Source: Castanea sativa (lineage: Eukaryota > Streptophyta > Magnoliopsida > Fagales > Fagaceae). From it: a DNA stretch of 64,000 bases. Below are positions 12,732 through 22,986 of this stretch, piece by piece. Each line of letters begins with the position of its first letter. Within the stretch, counting starts at the first letter, position 1. The translations under genes and the position numbers were made by a program. Under the pieces are notes generated by a model. The model was not told the DNA's origin, made no database searches, and saw only the letters and a program-made list of their open reading frames with translations. Location: the NCBI RefSeq assembly GCF_040712315.1, contig NC_134022.1:2418001-2482000 (forward strand), read 5' to 3'.

Positions 12732-12905
12732 GTGAAAGTTTGAAAATTTTCATTGGACACAACCGCCATACATATATCCCATGCATCACTCACATTCTCT
12801 GCTTCATTCCTTCTCCGGCTTCTCACACGGTTTACATTTTTTGCACAACGTCCCTCGCTCTTCCTAATTCCTATACTTGACAATTCTAGGCAATCGTCTC
12901 CTCCT

Positions 12906-13229
12906 ATGGCAAGGTAACACTAGCTAGCTAAAGTTATATGTGTGAGTTCCTTTTTCTGTAATATTGATAATTCTTCTTCTTCTTTTTTTGGCAACAGCTT
13001 GTCTTTCAGCGTTAAAGATGTTACAGAAATCGTGACCCTCATGATTCTCATTCTTAAACTAATTGCTAAACTCGGCGAGTGTATAAGATATTTCAGAAGA
13101 GGTGGTTGGCATCAAGACGGCGGTGACGGCACTAGCAACAACAAAATGGGTAATGAATCTGACAACTCTATTGTAGCCTCTGTTGAAGCTTCTACATCTG
13201 CCCGAAAATGGCGTCCATCATGGGAATAG
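12906..13229 (+). CDS. Possible small two-exon gene, function unknown
   Basis: I do not recognise this protein. Exon 1 (12906-12913) would encode MA plus two bases. GT at 12914 and CAACAG ending at 12997 bound an 84-nt T-rich intron, and exon 2 (12998-13229) continues in frame to TAG. The predicted product is 79 residues. It opens MASLSFSVKDVTEI, has a hydrophobic stretch (IVTLMILILKLIAKL, about residues 14-28) that could be a membrane segment, then a basic CIRYFRRGG and a Ser/Asn-rich tail ending RKWRPSWE. Upstream are ACATATATCC at about 12769 as a TATA candidate and a CT-rich leader. An unspliced reading from ATG 12942 shares the same C-terminus. A transposon begins within about 10 bp after the stop. 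It may be a true small gene or a chance ORF. Confidence 0.35.
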
Positions 13230-13234
13230 TCATA

Positions 13235-14250
13235 GTTTTAAAAGCCGGACCGGACCGGCCGGTTCAACCGGAAACCGGTATACAATCCGATCCGATTATA
13301 GTTAAAAACCGAAAATCATATAAAACCCGGAAATAGTAATTAACCGGCCGGTTCAACCGTAAAACCGGAAACCGGTATGATTGAACCGGTTTTGCAAAAT
13401 ACATAGAAAATGACTTTGTTTCTCTTGATTTCTTCCCCATTCGGCCTCTCTCATTGGTGCAACGGTTACTTTGTTGCTGTGAATGATGGGAATGAACGAT
13501 TTTTCTTCCTCATTTTGAGAATCTTAGATCTGTTGTAAATAAGATTTGGTGAATGAAACTTTTAAATCTGCGGGTAAAATAAAATTTGCAAAGGAGGTAA
13601 GAGAAGCAACATGAGAAGGGTGGAGGAAGGCATTTTGGTTTGAAGTTTGAACTATTGCTAATTGATATGTTGCAGAGAGATGGAGTGATAGACGGGCTTG
13701 GCAGAAAAGGTGAGAGGGAGAGATAGAATAGAGAGAGAGCCGAATGAGAGGTTCTGGCCTTATGGGAAATTGCCAATTTGTATTCTGATGGATTTCTATT
13801 AAAAAAGTGGAAAGGCAGAGAGTCTTGGGAGTTGGGAGAAGTAAATGCAATGTCATAAAAGTCAAAAAGTGGGTGAGTGTTATAATTGTTACCAATGGCT
13901 TGGAGAAGTAACCAAAGTGAGGTGGGTTTTTTTATTTTTTTATTCATTATCTCTTTTTCTTTTTGGTGGAGCTGAGAAAGTTTTGTAGCTGTATGTGCTT
14001 CTTTTAAAGTTTTAACTATATTTGTCAGTTATCTTTAATATTTAAATGATATTTATTATATAAGTTGTGAAAAATTATTAACATTATAAAGATAAAATAT
14101 ATTTATCATTATTTATTTATATAATTTAAAAAATTATTAATTAAATTATTTATGACGTCACCGGTTCGACCATCGGTTGGACTCCGGTCGGACCAGAAAA
14201 CCGATAATCAGTCTCTTTTTCGGTTCTTTTATCGTACAAATTTTTAAAAC
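13235..14250. mobile_element. Non-autonomous element with CCGGTT-rich inverted ends
   Basis: The left end GTTTTAAAAGCCGGACCGG and the inverted right end GGTTTTAAAAATTTGTACG share GTTTTAAAA. Both terminal regions are rich in CCGGTT/GGTTCGACC blocks (13245-13390, 14158-14225), while the interior is ordinary AT-rich sequence. Minus-strand ORFs at 13510-13947 lie inside and are not supported as genes. No clean target duplication was found. Confidence 0.55.
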
Positions 14251-14344
14251 CATGGATATAGTACTCTTTCTTACTATTGTAGTTCAACTGTTCAAGTTTT
14301 TTTACAGAGAGACAAGTTTTTCTTGGGGCCGTTACTTGTAGTTG

Positions 14345-14510
14345 TAGATGTGGTACTATGGGCCTAAGAATGGGCTTTGTTCCTGATCTTCTCAGTCGGC
14401 CCTTTCTTATGCACTGTGTTTCCTTAATAGGGTTCATCTAGGGTGTGGATTTTATAGTTTGTGTTGTGGCTGTTGATTAAAATTTAATCTCATTTATCCC
14501 CATCCAAAAA
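14345..14510 (+). repeat. Dispersed repeat, copy 1
   Basis: TACTATGGGCC, GGGCTTTGTTCCTGATCTTC and TTCATCTAG recur in the same order and orientation at 15035-15205. Both copies end at CATCCAAAA, followed here by a long A-rich tail, which suggests a retroposed 3' end. Confidence 0.7.
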
Positions 14511-15034
14511 AAATAAAAAATAAAAGAAAAGAAAATAAAAGAAAAGAAAATTGAGATGTGAGATTGGCGGATCTACTTCTTGTTTTGTAAATTTCTCAAC
14601 AAAAAAAAAAAAATCACTTCTTATTTTGTAATGTTTTTGTTTTTAGCTGTAAAACGTGGTGATTTTTGGGAGTGTGTGGCTTAATTCCTAATAAAAGTAA
14701 TGTTTTTATCATGTATGCATGCCAATATGTATTATTGGATTATTGTGGTAGTGTATGCCCAGCCCATTTGAATTGATCTAAATTGGTAAAGTTCTATCAT
14801 GGATTGGGGTTTTTTTTTAATTATTAATTTTTATTTTGCAAAAGATTTTGGTTTTTCTTTTTGTAAAGTGGACCCCAAAATAATATTTTTGAAGGGCTAA
14901 GATTTATGTAAGATTGTAAGGTAGTTGCTGGATTTTGTCATCTTATTAAGCCTGAATTAAGTTTGGGCTAGGATTGGGGGAGGTAATTTAGGGCTTGTGC
15001 AAACTTGACCAAGTAGTGCATTTCAGTCCTGGTT
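14511..15034. other. Spacer between two direct repeat copies
   Basis: AT-rich. Positions 14840-15000 are similar to 28196-28363, after the 3' LTR of the Tat element, in the same orientation (AAGATTTATGTAAGATTGTA is shared). That marks a dispersed repeat of unknown type. Confidence 0.55.
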
Positions 15035-15205
15035 GTTGAGTACTATGGGCCCAAAACTGGGCTTTGTTCCTAATCTTCTCAACCGGATGCTTTGTTGTGC
15101 GGTGTCCTTTCTGAAGGCTTCATCTAGTGTGTATTGTCAATTGTGTAGTTTGTATTTGTGGTTTTCTTGTTATGTTAGAATAAAATTTATTCTCATTCAT
15201 CCAAA
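15035..15205 (+). repeat. Dispersed repeat, copy 2
   Basis: Direct repeat of 14345-14510, about 690 bp downstream, diverged mainly by substitutions. It also ends in CATCCAAAA. The ORF across it is not supported. Confidence 0.7.
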
Positions 15206-16787
15206 AGAGTTACATAATTTGAGATATGCACATTCTATTCATTTCAGATTTGGATATACTGACTTGATTATATCATAACTTGAGATTAGCATGAAATTTA
15301 GGATGAATTGAGTTAACACATAGAACTTATAACCGGAAGAAAATCATTTTTTTTGAAAATTTTTGGTTACTTTAAATTTAAAGCCAAAGTGGTGAGGAAA
15401 TTAATTATGTTTGGCCAAATTTGTTGGGTCCCTTAGTGTTTGGTTTTAGGCTTAAAAACTTTCAAGTACGACCAACATCGTTAAAAAGATTTTGGAGTAA
15501 TTAATCCAAATTTGCAAGAACTTTATTTTGAGACCCATGATCTGTTTCATAATTTCATTACTGATATTTGATGGTTTAGGCTATAAATTTATGAAGGCCG
15601 TGATGTAAATCGCTTAGGAATTTGCTTTGGTTCCATTTAATTATCCAAAAACATTTGTTTATTGGTTGGTTAACTGTAAACAACAAACTCTCCACACGAG
15701 ATAAAAATTGTCTTGAAAGTAGAGATCATCTCTCTTCTTTGAATGTTCTTTCACTTGAAGAGTTTGGGATGACATGATAAAGTTGTGTCTAGTTTCAAAT
15801 GCTCAGTTTGTGTGAGAAGACTTGATTGTTGGGGGGGGGCTAGAGAGTTAAAAGGGAAGGGGCTTAGAGTAATAAGTTGCAAACTTGCTTGGTGGTCAAC
15901 AATCTACCACATTTAGTTGCAAAGGAATGTCATAGTTCATGAAGATAAAATTTGAACTGAAGGGTAGCTTAAGAGAAGCATCGATCATTAAGGATGTCAA
16001 AGCAAGGGTGGGGTTTCAAACCAAGTTCTTTCAAATGCTACTATCTGTTGTAATTGGGGATTGTTTCAAATGATCTTTTAATTTGATTCTAGAACTCTTG
16101 TTTTGCCATGTTTTGTCAAAGTGTTATTGTGTTGTCCATCTGTATAGATGTGTTGTTTAGTTGTTAGTGCAATTTTTCTTTGCTACTTGCTTAGGCTTGT
16201 TTTGGTATTGTAGTTAGATTTGTAATTTTGTCGTTGTAGCGTAGAGGTTTCCTATGTTGGTGTCTTCCCTTCTCTGGTTTGGGAGTTTTTATTATATACT
16301 ATGTTTTTTTTTTTCAATAAATATAAGTTGGATTACTAACAAAATAAATAAATCACTTAGGAAATATAAATATCAATTTACCTAATTTTGGGAATTCTGG
16401 GTCATACTCCATTTGGACAACAAGGTGATGGATTTGGTTGAGTTTTGATAGTCTTGATATCAAATTTCGGTATTGCCATTTTAAGTGTGGAACCAGGTAC
16501 GTATCAATAGTTAAATCCTTATATCATTTTTACTGCCTCTTATTCTCTTAGATATAAACAGATATTGGCATGTTTATTTTCACCAAGTCATCTAATCCTA
16601 TATTAGGTTTTGCTTTATATTGTTTGGGGCTTTCGACATAAAAATTGTTTGTTGATTTGAAGTAAAGTGGACTTTAGATAATGATTCCTCTCAAGATATT
16701 ATATCATATATGTATAATTGGAAAGAAGATTTGCTAAATAGTGAATCTTTTATGTAAAAGTTCTTTCCATACATAATTATCTATTTT

Positions 16788-16790
<3 letters not shown>
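15206..16790. other. Non-coding stretch left of the Tat element
   Basis: No gene, RNA or element ends recognised. A run of nine G lies at about 15830. Confidence 0.4.

Positions 16791-16825
<35 letters not shown>
16791..16825. repeat. (TA)n microsatellite at the 5' LTR edge
   Basis: Uninterrupted AT dinucleotides end 6 bp before the 5' LTR. They may hide or have destroyed the original target duplication. Confidence 0.95.
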
Positions 16826-16827
<2 letters not shown>

Positions 16828-16830
16828 GAT

Positions 16831-17583
16831 TGTGTGGGGCAAAAGGATCCTGGTGGGAACGTGGGACTTTTGGGCCTTGTTAAGGAAGGCCGACCTGACC
16901 CTGGGGTTAGAGACTGTTGGTGCTATGGGTCGGCCTATATGCCGAGGATCAGAGGATCCATCCGAGGATGAATTTCCCCTCGGACTGACATCAGAGAACC
17001 TGAGACTTCATGGTAAAGGTTAGGGAATGACACGGTCAAGACCAATGGTTAAAGGGAGAGAACCCTTGAATGTCCTAGAAGCGCCGATGTTGGAAGAATA
17101 TCAAAAGTAAAGGCTGCTACCTCCACATTAAAGACCCTGCACCTACCACCCTGGCCGCATTAATGGGGAGGTGACACTTGAACAGTGGAAGGGAAACTTC
17201 TAGTTACTGTTCAAAGGCATTAAGAAAAGAAATATCTAGGCTAAGGCAGGAGTTGGGGCAACACGTGTATAAAGTATGAAAAAAGAAGAGTATTTAAGGA
17301 AGGACCTAGAACAGAAATAGGGACGGAACTTTTTGTAACCTAAAAAGACAAAAGACAAAGGGTGGGATATAATATAAGAACAGCTCTCGGTTTACGTCCG
17401 AGGAGGCCCAGTTACAATATTCCTTGTTGTTTTCAATTACTTGCAATCTTTAGTTTGTCATTTAATCCTCATATACTTCTAACCTGGGTTTCAAGCCCAC
17501 ACTCTACAAATTCTTATTGTTTAAGGCTCATTGGGCCTGAGCCCATAACTGTTCTTGGGTCCAGGTGCAATTGTGCACTTACA
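16831..17583 (+). repeat. 5' LTR of the Tat element
   Basis: 753 bp, from TGTGTGGGGC to GCACTTACA. TATTTAAG at 17291-17298 is the TATA candidate, and CACGTG lies at about 17261. Many CTCGGA/TCCGAG palindromes occur, as in the other LTR families here. Compared with the 3' LTR, the first 530 bp have only about four differences. Confidence 0.93.
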
Positions 17584-17585
17584 AT

Positions 17586-17603
17586 TGGTGCCGTCTGTGG
17601 GGA
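17586..17603 (+). other. Primer-binding site
   Basis: TGGTGCCGTCTGTGGGGA begins 2 bp after the 5' LTR. It resembles the complement of the tRNA-Asp 3' end (TGGCGCCGTTGCCGGGG) with several mismatches. The second Tat-type element has the same site at about 62140-62157. Confidence 0.6.
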
Positions 17604-17630
17604 CTCTAGTCTAGAAGTAGTAGGGATATT

Positions 17631-19050
17631 ATGGCAGGCTTAGGCTCTCACCATGCAGAGTCACAAGGATCACAACCGGAAGATCATTTCGAACGTCTTG
17701 AACATCGTAGGGATCGTGAGGGAAGCGTCCATACAGAATATCCAGGGGCTAGCCATACTCATGGAGGGGGTAGCACTACCCACGATGAGGGCTCTAAATC
17801 CATGCAGAAGGAAATCAATCGTTTGAAGAGGAAATTACGCCGTGCTAAACGTAAGGTTTCCCCGTCCTCATCTAGTTCTTCCTCAGAGAAGGATGGGGGG
17901 ACGTGGCTAGGTTCAAGGTCATATTCCCCCACCAAGGCAACATCCTCGGTGAGGAAAACGACCGCCAATCCGCCGGACGTAAGCAGCTTCGTCCTAGGGG
18001 CTTAGGCAACGATACCATGAGTAGAGCGTTGCACCAGCTCTCTAAATCTCCGTTTTCACGTAGGATTGAGAGGGGGAGGCTTCCTGGGTGAGGTTCACCC
18101 GGCCCACGTTTACCATCTATAATGGCCGGACTGATCCGTGGAGCACGTGAGTCACTTCAACCAAAGGATGGCCGGTGCACTCACACAACGAGACTTTGAT
18201 GTGTAAAGTCTTCCCCTCCTTGGGACCTGTGGCTATGAGATGGTTCAACGGTCTCAAATCGGGGTGTAGGCTCGTTTGGGAACTAACTAGAGCATTTGCT
18301 TCTGGTTCATTACTTGTAGCAGAGAGTCCTCGACCCCTTTGGACTCATTGCTATCCATGGTCATGAAGGAAGGGAGACACGAAAGCATACTTTGAACGGA
18401 TATTGGGAGATGTTTAATGAAATAGACGGTGACTTTGATGAGGTGGCGCTTAATACCTTTAAGGTAGGCCTCCCTACCGATCACGACCTAAGAAAGTCTT
18501 TGACGAAAAAGCCCGTCCGCAGCGTACGTCGTCTTATATGGATCGTATTGATGAATATAAAAGGGTAGAGGAAGACCAAGAAGCGGGGAAAAGGAAAGGA
18601 GAAGGTTATCCGCAGGAGAAAAGGGATTTCAGTCGGACGTATATCACAACAACAAGCCGAGGAGGGATTATTTCGGACAATCCGGCTCGGCGGCACCCAG
18701 CCGTAAATACCGTGTTCCGAGAACCAAGACATCGATTATTAGAAAAAGTTCGTAAAGAGCCCTTCTTCGGATGGCCCGGCAGATGGCGGGGACCTGCGAG
18801 AAGAAATTAGAACCTTTACGTCGGGACCATCAGGATGTGGGCCACACCACCGAGAACTGCGTCGACTGTGGAACCATCTAGAGGACTCGTCGGCGAGGGA
18901 AAGTTGAACGGCATTTGTGTCAGGCGGCGGGTGTCGGTCAGTTGGTTCAAACAACCAAAGGAACGGTTCATCTCGGCCAAGATTGGGAACAATTAATGTT
19001 ATCTTCGCCGCAATCTGGTAGGACCGGCTCAGTCCTACTAGGGTCATGGC
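17631..19050 (+). pseudogene. Retrotransposon gag, frameshifted
   Basis: Gag forms the particle that packages the element's RNA. It starts at ATG 17631 with a hydrophilic N-terminus (MAGLGSHHAESQ) and a basic, Ser-rich linker (KRKLRRAKRK at about 17825-17860). The first frame closes at 18003. Capsid-type retrotransposon-gag motifs follow in shifting frames: MCKVFPS and AMRWFNGL at about 18195-18260, NTFKVGLPTDHDLRKS at about 18450-18498, DRIDEYKRVEEDQE at about 18541. Then come LLEKVRKEPFFGWPG near 18738 and a decayed zinc-knuckle-like region. At least six one- or two-base shifts are needed along its length. The truncated gag at 61598-61116 (-) is a diverged homologue. Confidence 0.85.
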
Positions 19051-19174
19051 GGTTTCCCATCCGCAGCCGAGGATGTGGGTGGTAGGCCGAAGAGATTAAA
19101 GAGCACTTTACTGTCTTGGGTTTCTCCGAGGAGGAATAAATAGGGACTATCCGGCCCCTTACTACGATGCTCTT

Positions 19175-19645
19175 GTGGTTACCCTCAGAATAGGGAATTA
19201 TGACGTAAAGAGGGTGATGATAGATCAGGGCAGTGGTGCAGATATCATGTACCCTGATCTATTTAAGGGGTTAAGGTTGGAGTTGGAAGATTTAACTCCT
19301 TATGACTCAGCTCTTAGTAGCTTTGAAGGGAGAGCCGTTGTGCCAAAAGGACAGATCCGTTTACCCGTTCAATCCGGCACAGAAACGGTTGAAGTAGATT
19401 TCATTGTGGTTGACGCGTACTCTCCATATACAGCCATCCTCGCTAGGCCATGGCTGCATGCCCTGGGAGCCGTCTCCTCTACCTTGCACGTTAAGGTTAA
19501 ATTCCCCTCGGGGGAACATGTTGAGGAAATCCTCGGCAGCGAGGAGTCGCCAGACAATGCATCTCGGATTTCGCCAAATCGAAGTCGAGTTATCAACCTT
19601 GCCCATCCAGGAGTCATAGCAATTAACGACTCTGAGGCACCCTGA
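19175..19645 (+). CDS. Retrotransposon aspartic protease segment
   Basis: This open segment of 156 codons carries the retropepsin-like protease that would cut the Gag-Pol polyprotein. The active-site region reads MIDQGSGADIMYPDLF at about 19216-19263; the usual D-[TS]-G is D-Q-G-S-G, a form common in plant Tat elements. AILARPWLHALGAVSSTLHV at about 19425-19485 is the family's downstream conserved block. The ATG is internal to the polyprotein, so it need not be a true start. The same domain, broken off at ARPW, is present in the second element near 60230. Confidence 0.85.
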   Translation: MVTLRIGNYDVKRVMIDQGSGADIMYPDLFKGLRLELEDLTPYDSALSSFEGRAVVPKGQIRLPVQSGTETVEVDFIVVDAYSPYTAILARPWLHALGAVSSTLHVKVKFPSGEHVEEILGSEESPDNASRISPNRSRVINLAHPGVIAINDSEAP

Positions 19646-19789
19646 GCGCGATGACAGAAGATTAGGCCGTTTGCGAGGGGTTAGAGAAGTTTGTGATAGC
19701 AGATGATCCGAGAGAGGTTCTTCCAAGTTGGCATACTTTTGCCATACCAAGAGAAGTTGGAGTTGTTGGAATTCCGAAGGACAATGTAG

Positions 19790-20848
19790 ATGTCTTTGCG
19801 TGGGACCCTTGAGGCTCCAGGCGTAGATCCAAGCTTTATTTGTCATCGTTTAAACGTCAATCCGGCCATCGTTCCGAGGAGGCAGCCACCTCGGCGATCT
19901 TCCCGAGAGCATTCGAGGCTCGTGAAGGAAGAGGTTCTTAAACTCAAAGGGCGGGGGCTATCAAAGAAGTTTTCTACCCTGAATGGTTGGCTCATACCGT
20001 TGTCGTCAAGAAGAAAAACGGCAAGTGGAGAGTATGTGTGGACTTTACGATCCGAACAAGGCCTGTCCTAAAGATTCTTTCCCAATGCCACGGATTGATC
20101 AACCGGTAGATGCTACTGTCGGACATCCTCCATGAGTTTCTTGGACGCCTTTCGGGGTTACCACCAAATTCCCTTGGCGTTAGAGGATCGAGGAGAATAC
20201 CGCTTTCATTACTCCAACGGGAACTATCATTATAAGGTCATGCCATTTGGGTTAAAAAATGTTGGGGCTACTTATCAAAGAATGATGACCCGAATGTTTG
20301 AACAGCACGGGGAAAACCATAGAAGTATACGTGGATGATATGGTGGTAAAGAGTAAGACGGTACCTTCGCACATGACAGATTTGGCCGACACCTTCCGAG
20401 GATGCCGAGGAAGTATAAGTTGCGCCTTAACGCCTCCAAGTGTTCTTTTGGCGTGGGATCCGGAAAGTTCTTAGGATATATGATCACTCATAGGGGCATA
20501 GAGGTGAACCCAAAGGCAGGTTAAGGCTATTCAAAATTTCTCGCCGCCTCTAACCCTAGGAGATTCTAAATTGACCTAATGATCGCCGCGTTGAAGCAGA
20601 TTTATTTCCCCACCGACCGGTGCCGTCCTTTCTTTCGGTTGTTGAACAAGTGGAAAGGGTTTCAATGGACCGAGGATCGTGAGTCGGCTTTCCAACGGCT
20701 TAAGCAATATCTATCTCGGCCACCCATTTTATCTCGCCCCGAGGTGGACGAGGTGTTATTCGCTTATCCGGCCGTGGCTATTCATGCGGTGAGTCTAGTC
20801 CTTATAAGGAATGAAAATGGAGTGCAGAGGCTCGATCTACTATGTTAG
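19790..20848 (+). pseudogene. Reverse transcriptase, frameshifted
   Basis: The domain copies element RNA into DNA. Motifs appear in order but in different frames: VKKKNGKWRVCVDF at about 20005-20046, PKDSFPMPRID near 20068-20100, SFLDAFRGYHQIPLA at about 20133, YKVMPFGLKNVGATYQR at about 20230-20280, and the catalytic YVDDMVVKS at 20328-20354. The region ends with [16 protein letters not shown] near 20470-20515 and the connection domain (FQWTEDRESAFQRLKQYL at about 20660-20715). At least five shifts or stops separate these pieces, so no functional RT can be translated from this copy as sequenced. Confidence 0.9.
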
Positions 20849-21160
20849 TAAGTCTTTGAATGAAGCCGAGGTGCGCTATTTGCCCTTGGAAAAAGCACTT
20901 CGCTGGAGTCCATGCTACGCGCAAACTTCCTCATTATTTCCAATCTCATACCGTGGTTGTTTTGACCTGGTTGCCGCATGGGCCAAGGTCGTGTTGCGTA
21001 GTACGATTATTCGGTGTGCAGCGAGTGGCAAAATGGGGAACCATTTTGGGAGCCTTTGATGTTAAGTACAAGCCTCGCACCTCGGTGAAAGGTCGGGTCC
21101 TCGCCGATTTTGGTGGCGAGTTTGTTGAACCATTGTTAGAAGAAACTTCGGAGGGAGCGC
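20811..21160 (+). pseudogene. First RNase H domain, frameshifted
   Basis: Motifs of the ordinary Ty3-type RNase H and tether follow the RT: IYYVSKSLNEAEVRYLPLEK at about 20835-20895, then KLPHYFQSHTVVVLT at about 20928-20970 and KYKPRTSVKGRVLADF at about 21065-21112. At least two frame changes lie between them. Its presence before the domain at 21185 makes the element a dual-RNase-H type. Confidence 0.75.
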
Positions 21161-21184
21161 ACATGGGTGAAAAATCGAGTTGGT

Positions 21185-21500
21185 GGTGTGATCACGGCCG
21201 TATCGCCCTCGGCTTGGAAAGTTTATGTGGATGGGGCTGCTAATCATAAAGGGTCTGGCGTTGGACTTGTTCTAATGTCCCCTAAAGGAATTGTCTTTGA
21301 AAAATCTTTAAGATTGGCTTTCTCGGCTACTAATAATGAGGCTGAGTATGAAGCAGTCTTGGTAGGCATGCGAATGGTACATAAGATGGGTGGCAAGGAA
21401 ATCCATGTGTTCTCGGACTCTCAATTAGTGGTCGGCCAAGTCATGGGGCCCATGGAGGCTAGAGGCCCCGGAAATGCAAGAATATTTGGCCGAGGTTAAA
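21185..21500 (+). CDS. Second, archaeal-type RNase H domain
   Basis: This open segment carries the extra RNase H characteristic of Tat-lineage elements. WKVYVDGAANHKGSG holds the first catalytic Asp, NNEAEYEAVLVGMRM the catalytic Glu, and HVFSDSQLVVGQV the second Asp. A shift near 21460 closes the frame just after the last motif, and the reading continues in the frame of 21474-21758. RNase H removes the RNA strand of the RNA-DNA hybrid; what the duplicate contributes is not settled. Confidence 0.85.
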
Positions 21501-21879
21501 CGTCAGCGAGCTGACGTCGACTCATTTGCCTTAGCTCATGTCACTAGTAGAGTACACACACATGCATATTATTTGTATACATTCGACACATCCTCCGCAC
21601 AAGGTCTACCACGGGTGATTCTCGTTGAGGATCCTGTAGAACCTTCTCTTATAGCCGCTAACGCACCTCGCATCCATCTAATAAGGCCTGGTCCTAGTTG
21701 GATGGATTCGATCATATCTTTTCTCAAAAATGACATCCTTCCCGAAAGACAAAGTTGAAGCATTAAAGGTACGTCGAATGGCGCCGCGTTTCCGGTTGTC
21801 CGAGGACCGAAGCTTATACAAACGATCCTTTTCGGGACCGTATTTGTTGTGTGTACACCCTGAATCAATAGAATCATTA

Positions 21880-22092
21880 CTTGGAGGAATTGCATGAGGG
21901 AATTTGTGGAAGCCACACGGAGGAAGGTCCTTAGCCCATAGAGCCCTAACTCGGGGTTATTGGTGGCCCAGATATGCAGGGAGGCTCAGGACTATGCCGA
22001 AAATGTGATCGGTGTCGAGGTTCGCCCCTAATATCCACCAACCTGAGGGTTCTTAACCTGCTCTCGGCCCTTGGCCTTTCGCGCAATGGGGC
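21880..22092 (+). pseudogene. Integrase N-terminal zinc-binding region, broken
   Basis: LHEGICGSHT, RALTRGYWWP and CDRCQRFAP-like pieces of the HHCC zinc finger lie in different frames between about 21890 and 22030. They show that the integrase frame below lacks an intact N-terminus. Confidence 0.7.
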
Positions 22093-22932
22093 TTGGACAT
22101 TGTAGGGCCCTTTCCGAGAGCTGCTGGAAACAAAAGATGGTTGCTCGTGGGAACAGACTACTTTACTAAGTGGGTCGAGGCTGAGCCTTTGGCCAATATC
22201 CGAGATGTTGATTCCAAGAAATTTATCTGGAAAAATATTGTTACCAGATTCGGTATACCACATACACTCGTCTCGGACAATGGCGTTCAATTTGATAGCA
22301 AGGCCTTTAGGCAATACTGTGGTGAGATGGGTATTATAAATAGATACTCTACTCCAGCTTATCCTCGAGAAAATGGGCAGGCCGAGGCCGTTAACAAGGT
22401 CATAGTCAACGGGCTTAAGAAGAGGTTAGACGATGCGAAAGGCAGGTGGGTAGAAGAGCTCCCTCATGTCCTGTGGACGTATCGGACCACACCGCGTAGG
22501 TCCACTGGAGAAACTCCATTCTCTATGACTTATGGAGCCGAAGCGGTGATACCACTGGAATCCGGTTTTCCTACTCTAAAGACAAGTTCTTTTAGTCCAG
22601 AGAAAAACGAGGAACTTCTAGAGAAAGATCTTGATTTACTTGAGGAACGGCGTGAGGCAGCTATGGTCCAATTGGCGTATTATCAGCAGAAGCTAAAACG
22701 AGGGTATGATGCCCACGTGAAGCTAAGGCCACTTGCACCTGGTGATCTTGTATTAAGGAAAGTTGTAGGCACTTCTAAGAACCCAGCATGGGGTAAGCTA
22801 GGACCTAACTGGGAAGGCCCCTATCGCATTGTTTCAATAGCAGGCATAGGGTCGTATAGGCTAGCTGACCTGGATGAACGAGTTGTACCACGTCCTTGGA
22901 ATGTAAATAATCTTAGAAGGTATTATTATTAA
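22093..22932 (+). CDS. Retrotransposon integrase core and C-terminal domain
   Basis: Integrase joins the DNA copy to the chromosome. This 279-residue frame is intact from the catalytic core to its stop. The DDE triad is visible: D2 (MDIVGPFP), D62 (SDNGVQF) and E98 (ENGQAEAVNK), spaced D-X59-D-X35-E. HVLWTYRTTPRRSTGETPF follows, then a C-terminal region with the GPY/F motif (NWEGPYRIVSI) ending RPWNVNNLRRYYY. There is no chromodomain, in agreement with a Tat assignment. The ATG at 22093 is an internal Met of the polyprotein. This is the best-preserved part of pol. Confidence 0.93.
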   Translation: MDIVGPFPRAAGNKRWLLVGTDYFTKWVEAEPLANIRDVDSKKFIWKNIVTRFGIPHTLVSDNGVQFDSKAFRQYCGEMGIINRYSTPAYPRENGQAEAVNKVIVNGLKKRLDDAKGRWVEELPHVLWTYRTTPRRSTGETPFSMTYGAEAVIPLESGFPTLKTSSFSPEKNEELLEKDLDLLEERREAAMVQLAYYQQKLKRGYDAHVKLRPLAPGDLVLRKVVGTSKNPAWGKLGPNWEGPYRIVSIAGIGSYRLADLDERVVPRPWNVNNLRRYYY

Positions 22933-22986
22933 TCAAATAAGCTTTTGTCAATTAATATTACAAAGTTATGGCTAGCTCTCGTATTT

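Noticed and set aside
13510..13947. 145-residue minus-strand ORF (and an overlapping 123-residue one)
   Set aside because: It lies wholly inside a transposon with CCGGTT-rich ends, has low-complexity composition and no recognisable motif.
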